NCBI GenBank assembly: GCA_963169235.1
Contig: CAUJCX010000003.1
Span: 1 to 64,000, forward strand
Length of the DNA stretch: 64,000 nt
Reading direction: 5' to 3'
From: Actinomycetota bacterium
Lineage (GTDB): Bacteria > Actinomycetota > Thermoleophilia > Miltoncostaeales > Miltoncostaeaceae
Positions within the stretch are counted from its first letter, which is position 1, and each line of letters starts with the position of its first letter. Of the stretch, positions 57,478 to 64,000 are shown in pieces. The translations under genes and the position numbers were made by a program. The notes beneath the pieces are model-generated. The model saw only the letters and a list, made by a program, of their open reading frames with translations. It was not told where the DNA came from and searched no databases.

Positions 57478-58971
57478 GTGACCGCGCACCGCCGCCTGCC
57501 GCTCGCCCTCCTCGCCGTCGCCGTCGGCGCCGTCCCCGCCGGGGGCTGGACGGCGCCGCGCGTGGTGGTGCCGCGCGGCGAGGTGGTGGCCCCCGCCCTG
57601 GCGGGCGGTGACCAGTCCGCCGCGCTGGTGTGGTGGGCGCGCGACGCCGAGGGTGCTCCGGGCGTCTACACCGCCGGGCTGGCGCCGGACCCGGTCCTCG
57701 GCGCCACGCTCGTCGCGCCCGCCCTGCCCGTGACGGCGCCCGCCGCCGCGACCGTCGCCGGCGCGCCGTGGGCCGTGTGGAACGACCGCGACGCGGCCGG
57801 TCCCCGCATCGCGGTGGCGCCCGTGGCCGCGCCGGGCGCCGGCACAGGCACGGCGGGCGGCGCGGCGCCGGGCACCGTGGTGACGGCGGCGGGATCCGGG
57901 GACGCGCTGGCCGTCGCCAGCGCGGACGAGCGCCGCGCGTACCTCACCGCGCGCGGCCCGGACGGTGCCTGGCGGCCGCCCGTGGCCGCCGCCGCCACGC
58001 CCGGCGCGCCGGTGCGCGTGGCGGTGGCCCGCGACGGCACGGCGGCGCTCGCGTCCGACCGCGAGGTGGTGGTGCGGGCCCCGGACGGTGCGGTGCGGCG
58101 GTGGCGCTACCCCCGCGTGCCGGGAGCCGCCCGCAGCGAGTGGGACGTGGCCGTCTCACCCGCGGGCGTCGCCACCGTGGGCTGGAGCGAGCGCCGCCAG
58201 GGGCGCGTGCGGCCCGCCACGGCGGTCATCGCACCGCGGGGCGCCCACGTGCGGCGCTGGGGGGGACGGGCCATCGGGCTGGGATCGGGCGTCACGGTGA
58301 CCGCGTCCGGCGACGGTGCCGCGCTGGTGTGGGCCGATCAGGCCGGGGTGCATCGCGTGCGCCGCACGCAGCAGGCGGGCTGGGGGCGGGTGTCGACGCT
58401 CGCGCCGGTGCGGTGCGCGAACGCCCGCCCCGTGGGTGAGGTGCCGGCGGCGACCGGGTCGGTGGTGGCCTGGGCCGACGACGGGAGCCTGTTCGCGACC
58501 GCGCTGGACGGACGCGGCCGTCCCGTCCGGGTGGTGACGCTGGCCACGGGTCAGCGCGGGCTCACGTGGGCCGGGGTCGCGCCGCTGGCCGGCGGCGCGG
58601 TGGTCGCGTGGCGCCACGCGCCGCGCGTGGGCCCGCGTGGCGAGGCCACCGAGGTGGTGTCCGCGGTCACGGCGGGCAAGGAGGGCCTGGCGACCGCCTC
58701 CGTCGTCGCGAGGCGCCCGGTGTCGTCCGCACGCCTGGCGTCGGCGCATCGCGTGGCGGGAGGCGTGCGGGTCTCGCTGCGGGCCGTCGTCCGCGCGCCG
58801 CTGACCGTCATGACGGGCCGGGACGCCACCGCCACGGCGCGCGTCGTGCGCGTGCCGCCCGGCCGCCACCCGGTGACGCTCTCCGGGCCGTCCGCCCTCG
58901 GCGCCGACTACATCACCGCGTACGACCCCCGCACGCCCACGTGCCCGCAGGCGGTCGCCGTCGGCCGGTGA
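57478..58971 (+). CDS. secreted repeat-rich hypothetical protein, possible beta-propeller
   Basis: This 497-residue protein is not recognised. It has a signal-like N-terminus (LPLALLAVAVGAVPAGG). A series of beta-strand units with tryptophan-rich turns follows (ALVWWARDAEG, PWAVWNDRDAAG, TVGWSERRQGR, ALVWADQAG, VVAWADDGS, VVAWRHAPR) spaced by about 50 residues. The regular W-containing repeats suggest a beta-propeller of about six or seven blades. GTG 57478 lies 43 bases after the GH15 gene. Possibly a surface-binding protein. Confidence 0.55.
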   Translation: MTAHRRLPLALLAVAVGAVPAGGWTAPRVVVPRGEVVAPALAGGDQSAALVWWARDAEGAPGVYTAGLAPDPVLGATLVAPALPVTAPAAATVAGAPWAVWNDRDAAGPRIAVAPVAAPGAGTGTAGGAAPGTVVTAAGSGDALAVASADERRAYLTARGPDGAWRPPVAAAATPGAPVRVAVARDGTAALASDREVVVRAPDGAVRRWRYPRVPGAARSEWDVAVSPAGVATVGWSERRQGRVRPATAVIAPRGAHVRRWGGRAIGLGSGVTVTASGDGAALVWADQAGVHRVRRTQQAGWGRVSTLAPVRCANARPVGEVPAATGSVVAWADDGSLFATALDGRGRPVRVVTLATGQRGLTWAGVAPLAGGAVVAWRHAPRVGPRGEATEVVSAVTAGKEGLATASVVARRPVSSARLASAHRVAGGVRVSLRAVVRAPLTVMTGRDATATARVVRVPPGRHPVTLSGPSALGADYITAYDPRTPTCPQAVAVGR

Positions 58972-59004
58972 CATCCGGCGGGCGCCCGGGGGGGTGCGAC
59001 CCAC

Positions 59005-59010
59005 TATCCT
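59005..59010 (+). promoter_or_regulatory. -10 element of the TlpA/CcmG gene, leaderless
   Basis: TATCCT ends seven bases before GTG 59018, without a Shine-Dalgarno sequence. Confidence 0.55.
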
Positions 59011-59017
59011 CCGGCGC

Positions 59018-59674
59018 GTGACCGATACGACCCCACCCGACAGCGAGCCCGGCGGCGACGATGCGTCCCCGCCGCGACGCACCCGCAGGCTCGTGTGGGG
59101 CATCGTCGCCGCGGTGGCCGTGGCGGGCATCACCGCGATGCTGATCGTGGGCATCGCCAACAAGAACGTCAGCCACGCGCTGGACGAGGCCGTCGCGCGC
59201 GGCGACCGCCCGGCCGCCCCCGACTTCGCGCTGCCCGTGTTGTCCCCCGGCGGGGTGGTGAAGGGCCCCGAGGGGCGCACGGTGTCGCTCAAGGACCTGC
59301 GCGGCAAGGTGGTGGTGCTCAACTTCTGGGCGTCGTGGTGCGACCCGTGCCGCGACGAGGCCCCGCTGCTGCAGGCGCTGGCCGACCGGCAGGCGCGCAA
59401 CGGCGTGGTGGTGCTGGGCGTGGACATCCAGGACGGCTCGGACGCCGCCAAGAAGTTCCTGCGCACGTACGGGGTCACGTACCCGTCGCTGCGCGACCGC
59501 AACGACGACACCAAGAACGCGTACGCCGCCACCGGGGTGCCCGAGACGTTCGTGATCGACAAGGCCGGCCGCGTCGCGTTCATCCACCGCTCGACGCTGG
59601 CGGCCGACCAACTGGACGAGCTCGACCGCATCGTCGCGGGCGTGGCCCGCGAGAAGACCACGCCGGAGATGTGA
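59018..59674 (+). CDS. TlpA/CcmG-like thiol-disulfide oxidoreductase
   Basis: This 218-residue membrane-anchored thioredoxin-fold protein has one segment (about 28-50) and the redox motif WCDPC in LNFWASWCDPCRDEAP. TGVPETFVIDKAGRV contains the cis-proline. CcmG/TlpA proteins keep apocytochrome c cysteines reduced for heme attachment. Pairing with a CcmH-like gene (overlap TGATG) supports cytochrome c maturation. GTG 59018 is leaderless. Confidence 0.9.
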   Translation: MTDTTPPDSEPGGDDASPPRRTRRLVWGIVAAVAVAGITAMLIVGIANKNVSHALDEAVARGDRPAAPDFALPVLSPGGVVKGPEGRTVSLKDLRGKVVVLNFWASWCDPCRDEAPLLQALADRQARNGVVVLGVDIQDGSDAAKKFLRTYGVTYPSLRDRNDDTKNAYAATGVPETFVIDKAGRVAFIHRSTLAADQLDELDRIVAGVAREKTTPEM

Positions 59675-60144
59675 TGCTGCGCCGCGTCCTCATCGCCGTC
59701 GCCGCCCTGCTGATGCTGGGCCTGCCCGCCGCGGCGCTCGCCGACGAGGTGCGGGGCGTCGACGTGCAGAGCCTCGAGCGCGAGCTGCGCTGCCCCACGT
59801 GCAACGGCCCGCTGGCCGTGTCCGACTCGCCGGCCGCCGATCAGATCAAGCAGAAGATCCGCGACATGGCGGCCGACGGCAAGACGTCCGACCAGATCAA
59901 GGCCGCGCTGGTCGCCGACTTCGGCCGCGAGATCCTGGCCGATCCGCCGAAGGAGGGCTTCGACCTGGTGGCGTGGCTGGTGCCGTCGCTGGGCGTCCTG
60001 GCGGGCCTGGCGGTGATCCCGTTCCTCACGCGCCGCTGGGCGCGCCGAGGCGGCCGCGACACGCCGGCGCCCGTCGCGGCAGCCTCGCCGGAGGAGCTCG
60101 ACCGGCTCGAGGCGGAGCTGCGCGCCCGCGACGGCGAGGATTAG
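59674..60144 (+). CDS. ccmH: CcmH-like cytochrome c biogenesis protein
   Basis: This 156-residue protein has a signal peptide (VAALLMLGLPAAALA) and the LRCPTCNGPLAVSDSPAADQIKQ domain with the CxxC redox pair. A C-terminal membrane segment (about 96-115) and a short cytosolic tail follow. CcmH reduces apocytochrome c before heme ligation. It overlaps the TlpA-like gene. No ccmF, ccmE or resB gene is in the window, so the rest of the system is elsewhere. Confidence 0.92.
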   Translation: MLRRVLIAVAALLMLGLPAAALADEVRGVDVQSLERELRCPTCNGPLAVSDSPAADQIKQKIRDMAADGKTSDQIKAALVADFGREILADPPKEGFDLVAWLVPSLGVLAGLAVIPFLTRRWARRGGRDTPAPVAAASPEELDRLEAELRARDGED

Positions 60145-60168
60145 CGCCTGGCTCCGCGTCCGGCGCGC

Positions 60169-60174
60169 TAGGCT
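60169..60174 (+). promoter_or_regulatory. -10 candidate of trpB2, with normal leader
   Basis: TAGGCT is followed by a predicted start about 32 bases before ATG 60213. A strong AAGGAGG (60201-60207) sits before the start codon. This contrasts with the leaderless genes nearby. Confidence 0.4.
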
Positions 60175-60212
60175 CGCCCGCGACACCACCGTGACGCCAC
60201 AAGGAGGCCGAG

Positions 60213-61574
60213 ATGTCGCAGCACCGCTACCTGCTGGGTGAGGACCGCATTCCCACCCGCTGGTACAACATCGCGGCGGACCTTCCCAGCCCGATGCCGC
60301 CGCCGCTCGGGCCGGACGGCAACCCGGTCACGCCCGACATGCTGACCCCCATCTTCCCGATGGAGCTGATCGGGCAGGAGGTCAGCCAGGAGCGCTGGAT
60401 CGACATCCCGGACCCCGTGCGCGACATCTACGCGCTGTGGCGTCCCACCCCGCTCTTCCGTGCGGTGGCGTGGGAGCGGGAGCTCGACACCCCGTGCCGC
60501 ATCTTCTACAAGTACGAGGGCGTCAGCCCGGCGGGCAGCCACAAGCCCAACACGTCGGTGCCGCAGGCCTACTACAACGCCCAGGCCGGGGTGAAGCGGC
60601 TGGCCACCGAGACCGGGGCGGGGCAGTGGGGCTCGTCGCTGGCGTTCGCGTGCGCCCAGTTCGGCCTGGAGTGCAAGGTGTACATGGTGCGCGTGTCGTA
60701 CGACGGCAAGCCGTACCGCCGCGTGATGATGGAGACGTGGGGCAGCGAGTGCGTGGCCAGCCCGTCGTCCGACACCAACGCCGGTCGCACCATCCTCGAG
60801 CGCGACCCGGCATCGCCCGGCAGCCTCGGCATCGCCATCAGCGAGGCGGTGGAGGACGCCGCCACGCGCGAGGACACCAACTACTCGCTGGGCAGCGTGC
60901 TGAACCACGTGTGCACGCACCAGACGGTGGTGGGCCAGGAGGCGGTCGAGCAGATGAAGATGGCGGGCGCGTCCCCGGACGTGGTGATCGCGTGCGCCGG
61001 CGGCGGCTCCAACTTCGCCGGCCTCACGTTCCCGTTCCTCGCCGAGAAGTTCGCGGGCGCCGACATCCGCGTCGTGGCCGTCGAGCCCACGGCGTGCCCC
61101 ACGCTGACCCGCGGTCACTACGCGTACGACTTCGGCGACGTGGCGGGCATGACGCCGCTTCTGCCCATGCACACGCTGGGCCACTCGTTCATGCCGGCGG
61201 CCATCCACGCCGGTGGCCTGCGCTACCACGGCATGGCCCCGCTGGTGTCGCACCTGGTGCGCAACGAGCTGGTGGAGGCCCAGGCCTACGCGCAGCGGGA
61301 GTGCTTCGCCGAGGCGCTGCGGTTCGCCCGCGCCGAGGGGATCATCCCGGGGCCGGAGCCGACCCACGCCATCCGCGCCGTGGTGGCCGAGGTGGAACGG
61401 GCCCGCGAGGAGGGCGTCGAGAAGACGATCCTGTTCAACCTCTCGGGGCACGGCAACTTCGACATGGCGGCGTACCAGTCGTACTTGAGCGGCGAGATGG
61501 TCGACACCGAGCTGCCGCAGGCCGACCTCGACCGGGCTGCCGCCGAGCTGGAGGGCCTGCCCACGCCCGCCTGA
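60213..61574 (+). CDS. TrpB2-type tryptophan synthase beta chain
   Basis: This 453-residue PLP enzyme is of the TrpB2 branch: long N-terminal extension, [28 protein letters not shown], and the PLP lysine K111 in [11 protein letters not shown]. The phosphate-binding [15 protein letters not shown] loop and the final NLSGHGNFD are typical. TrpB2 enzymes condense indole or phosphoserine with other substrates, often without TrpA. Because the trp operon here lacks trpB and trpA, this could be the cell's beta subunit or a second copy. AAGGAGG precedes ATG 60213. Confidence 0.93.
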   Translation: MSQHRYLLGEDRIPTRWYNIAADLPSPMPPPLGPDGNPVTPDMLTPIFPMELIGQEVSQERWIDIPDPVRDIYALWRPTPLFRAVAWERELDTPCRIFYKYEGVSPAGSHKPNTSVPQAYYNAQAGVKRLATETGAGQWGSSLAFACAQFGLECKVYMVRVSYDGKPYRRVMMETWGSECVASPSSDTNAGRTILERDPASPGSLGIAISEAVEDAATREDTNYSLGSVLNHVCTHQTVVGQEAVEQMKMAGASPDVVIACAGGGSNFAGLTFPFLAEKFAGADIRVVAVEPTACPTLTRGHYAYDFGDVAGMTPLLPMHTLGHSFMPAAIHAGGLRYHGMAPLVSHLVRNELVEAQAYAQRECFAEALRFARAEGIIPGPEPTHAIRAVVAEVERAREEGVEKTILFNLSGHGNFDMAAYQSYLSGEMVDTELPQADLDRAAAELEGLPTPA

Positions 61575-61580
61575 CGCGGC

Positions 61581-61625
61581 GCCGGGGCGGCGGGGCGGCG
61601 GCACCGGTCGCCCCGCCGCCCCGGC
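61581..61625 (+). terminator. 17-bp GC-only hairpin after trpB2
   Basis: GCCGGGGCGGCGGGGCG (61581-61597) and 61609-61625 are exact inverted copies around an 11-base loop. The hairpin begins six bases after the trpB2 stop. There is no T-tract, but the stem is very stable. Confidence 0.65.
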
Positions 61626-61724
61626 CACCACGGCTCGAGCCCGGGCGTGCCGCCGCCGATACGGAGGTGAGGACCGTCCGCGACCCCGGGCGGCGCCTTC
61701 GTCGAGACCCAGGGGACCCCTTTC

Positions 61725-63710
61725 GTGACACCACCCACGCGCAGTGACCTCGACACCCGGACGCTGGAGCGGCTGGCCGAGGCCAGCCGGGCCGTCGCCG
61801 CTGCCGCCGACCTGCCGCGGGCGTGCGCCGCGGCCCTCTCGGCGGCCGTGGAGCTGACCGGCGCCCAGGGCGGCGAGGTGGTGACCGTCGACGAGGGATC
61901 CGTGATGGTGCCGCGCGCCACCGCCGGGACGCCACGCGGGACGCTGCCCGTGTCCGTCCGCGACCTGGTGGTGGACGGGGCGACCGTCGGCCGCCTCGCC
62001 CTGTGGGGCGACGCGCTGCCGGCGCATCCCGCGGTCGCCGTGCTGGCCGACCACCTGGCCCTCGCGGTAGCCGGCGCCCGCAGCCGGGGCGACGCCACGC
62101 GCCAGCGCTCCCACGCCCGCCGCCTCGCGGGCGCCGCGCGCGCCCTGCGCGACGTGCAGCCCACCGAGCAGGCCGTGCTGGCGCTACTGCGCGAGGCGCA
62201 GGCGCTCGCCGAGGCCGGCGCCAGCGCGCTGGTGACGGGGCTGCCCGGCGACCCCGGGCCCGTCGTGTCGGCGGGGATCGAGCCCGATCACGAGCCGGCG
62301 CTGGTGGAGCTGGTGTGCGGCGAGGCCGCCGGGACGCTGTCCCTGGGCCAGGGCTTCACCGGCCCCGTCCCGGGCGCCAGCCCGCTGCGGGGCGACGGCT
62401 ACGCCGGGTTCGCGGCCGCCCCCGTGGGCGGCTCGCCCGAGCGCATCGGCACCCTGGTGGTGCTCACCCGCGGTACGCGCGGCGTCGACGACGACCTGCT
62501 CGCCGCCCTGGTGGGCCTGGCCGACCACGCCGCCACGGCGCTGGGGGCCGCGGCGCTGCGCGAGCGGCTGAGCGACCTGGCCACCGTCGACCCGGCGACC
62601 CGCTTCTTCAACGAGCGCTACTTCGCGACGCGGCTGGAGCAGGAGACGCACCGGGCCCTGCGCAACGGCGACATCTTGTCGCTGCTCGTCGTGCGCATCG
62701 ACCAGCTGGCGACGCTGCGGGCCACGCAGCGCGCGGGCGCCGCCGACAGCGCCATCGCCGCGCTGGCCGAGTTCATGGTGCCGCGCCTGCGGGCCACCGA
62801 CATCGGGTGCCGCACGTCGCCGGACGAGTTCGCGCTCATCCTGCCGTCGGCGGGCGGGCTCGACGCGTACCTCATCGGCGAGCGCATCCGGGCCGGCTTC
62901 GCCCTCGAGGCGGCGCTGGGCTGGAACGCGACCCTGTCGCTGGGCCTCGCGACGTTCCCGGAGCCGGCGGGCACCGCCGATCAGCTCGTGAGCTTCGCCC
63001 ACACCGCGTGCGACTTCGCGGCCCGCCACGGCGGCGACCGCGTGTTCATGTACGACCGCGAGGTGGCCGCCGGCCTGGACGCCGCCGACCACCGGGCGCG
63101 GCTGGCGGCCGAGTCGCTCCTGTCCACCATCTCGTCGCTGGCCGCCGCCATCGACGAGCGCCACCCGACCACGCGCGAGCACTCCCAGAACGTCGGTCGC
63201 ATCGCCGCGCTGCTGGCCGAGGAGATGGGCATGCCCGGCGCGCACGTCGAGCACGTGCGGCTGGCGGGCCTGCTGCACGACGTGGGCAAGATCGGCGTCA
63301 CCGACGAGCTGCTGGTGCGCCCGGGTCCGCTGAACGAGCGCGAGTGGGACGAGATCCGCCAGCACCCCGAGATGGCGCACCGCATGCTGTCCGGGGCCCG
63401 GCTGGACCAGGTGTCCGAGTGGGTGCGCTGCCACATGGAGCGGCCCGACGGCACCGGCTACCCGCGCGGCCTGCGCGCCGAGGACATCCCGGTCGAGGCC
63501 GGAATCGTGGCCGTCGCGAACGCGCTCGATGCGATGACCAACGACCGCCCCTACCGCACGGCCCGTCCGTTCCGCGACGCGGTGCAGGAGGTCTTCGAGG
63601 CGTCGGGGACTCAGTTTCTGCCCCAGGTCGTCGATGTTCTGAGAAGCATCCTTGAACGCAACGACGGCGAGCTGGGCTCGTCGGACGAGACCTCTGGAGA
63701 GGTGTCCTGA
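61725..63710 (+). CDS. GAF/GGDEF-like/HD-GYP signalling protein
   Basis: This 661-residue cytosolic protein has GAF-like sensor regions at about 15-120 and 140-270. A GGDEF-like domain follows (about 285-425) whose active-site loop reads SPDEF (near 364), then an HD-GYP domain (about 455-640). The HD pair is in LLHDVGKIGV (about 518), with TTREHSQNVGRIAALLAEEMG before it and RPDGTGYPRGL after it. The altered GGDEF loop argues against cyclase activity, so the HD-GYP part may be a cyclic-di-GMP phosphodiesterase gated by GTP. GTG 61725 is used. Confidence 0.9.
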   Translation: MTPPTRSDLDTRTLERLAEASRAVAAAADLPRACAAALSAAVELTGAQGGEVVTVDEGSVMVPRATAGTPRGTLPVSVRDLVVDGATVGRLALWGDALPAHPAVAVLADHLALAVAGARSRGDATRQRSHARRLAGAARALRDVQPTEQAVLALLREAQALAEAGASALVTGLPGDPGPVVSAGIEPDHEPALVELVCGEAAGTLSLGQGFTGPVPGASPLRGDGYAGFAAAPVGGSPERIGTLVVLTRGTRGVDDDLLAALVGLADHAATALGAAALRERLSDLATVDPATRFFNERYFATRLEQETHRALRNGDILSLLVVRIDQLATLRATQRAGAADSAIAALAEFMVPRLRATDIGCRTSPDEFALILPSAGGLDAYLIGERIRAGFALEAALGWNATLSLGLATFPEPAGTADQLVSFAHTACDFAARHGGDRVFMYDREVAAGLDAADHRARLAAESLLSTISSLAAAIDERHPTTREHSQNVGRIAALLAEEMGMPGAHVEHVRLAGLLHDVGKIGVTDELLVRPGPLNEREWDEIRQHPEMAHRMLSGARLDQVSEWVRCHMERPDGTGYPRGLRAEDIPVEAGIVAVANALDAMTNDRPYRTARPFRDAVQEVFEASGTQFLPQVVDVLRSILERNDGELGSSDETSGEVS

Positions 63711-64000
63711 TGTTGGTCAACACAGCCCCGAAGGCGTCCCGTGCGGCCCGCACGAAGCTGGACGCGCGCGCCATCGCCGACGCCGCCGAGCGCCTGGCGG
63801 CGCCGTCCGCCGTGGTGGCCGGGGTGATGGAGTTGATCGACGGTCACGCCCCGGTGCGCGCCATCGCCGCCCGCGTGGCCCAGAGCCCCGAGGTGTCGGT
63901 GCACGTCCTGCGCCTGGCCAACTCGGCGCTGTTCGGCGAGCCGGCCGACACCCTCGACCGCGCGATCGTGCGCATCGGCGAGCGCCAGCTGCGCGGGCTG
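63710..64000 (+). CDS. HDOD domain protein, truncated by window end
   Basis: The first 97 codons of an HDOD-type protein (AAPSAVVAGVMELIDGHAP, VAQSPEVSVHVLRLANSALFG, AIVRIGERQLRGL) are present; the rest lies beyond 64000. HDOD domains are catalytically dead HD-like folds used in signal networks. ATG 63710 overlaps the stop of the HD-GYP gene by TGATG, so they are coexpressed and probably act together. Confidence 0.85.
   Translation, partial: MLVNTAPKASRAARTKLDARAIADAAERLAAPSAVVAGVMELIDGHAPVRAIAARVAQSPEVSVHVLRLANSALFGEPADTLDRAIVRIGERQLRGL

Overview
The window is a very GC-rich bacterial chromosome segment with dense coding, frequent GTG starts and many stop/start overlaps of the ATGA or GTGA type. 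Gene content (actinobacterial-type glycogen genes, hisIE followed by trpE, a two-domain NAD synthetase, split NHEJ ligase genes) points to Actinomycetota. The cluster leuS - comEA - comEC - holA - rpsT - murJ - lepA - hemW - hrcA, followed later by dnaJ - prmA - rsmE - HIT - phoH - ybeY - dgk - era, suggests a deep-branching class such as Thermoleophilia. That placement is an inference from gene order and composition, not a measured phylogeny.

Layout. Positions 1-1045 hold a tRNA-Ala(GGC) with its promoter, then about 900 bases of poorly coding, accessory-looking DNA with a long hairpin and small broken reading frames. Positions 1046-3385 hold a split NHEJ set: a LigD-type polymerase and a LigD-type ligase facing each other, then an amphi-Trp protein. 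Positions 3499-19580 hold a FapA/DUF342 protein, a GNAT enzyme and the conserved block from leuS to hrcA. Positions 19614-34159 interrupt the usual hrcA-dnaJ neighbourhood with a chemoreceptor, NAD synthetase, a TDT-family transporter, a MarR regulator, an MFS transporter, acetyl-CoA synthetase, two degenerate nuclease-like secreted proteins, glgC/glgA and a small secreted protein. Positions 34230-40316 resume with dnaJ to era. Positions 40327-45291 carry secreted or cell-surface proteins, including a tandem pair of Ig-like proteins. Positions 45311-51588 hold a Fpg/Nei glycosylase divergent from a deoC-like - hisIE - trpEGDC operon. Positions 51717-57434 hold two related WGWGT-type secreted proteins, a dehydrogenase, a two-component system and a GH15 enzyme. 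Positions 57478-64000 hold a secreted repeat-rich protein, CcmG/CcmH-like genes, TrpB2, and a GAF/GGDEF-like/HD-GYP protein next to a truncated HDOD gene.

A genome-style feature stands out. Many genes that begin transcription units have a TANNNT hexamer ending 6-9 bases before the start codon and no Shine-Dalgarno sequence, as expected for leaderless mRNAs (leuS, holA, lepA, nadE, the TDT transporter, marR, glgC, the AMIN-like gene, the SDR gene, the TlpA-like gene). In two places the leaderless start opens a mini-ORF of 8 or 23 codons whose stop overlaps the start of the real gene (murJ, deoC-like), suggesting translation by coupling. Other points for follow-up: the DeoC-like protein lacks the Schiff-base lysine; the two nuclease-like paralogs have lost complementary halves of the active site; and two genes have convincing N-termini that extend beyond any canonical start codon.
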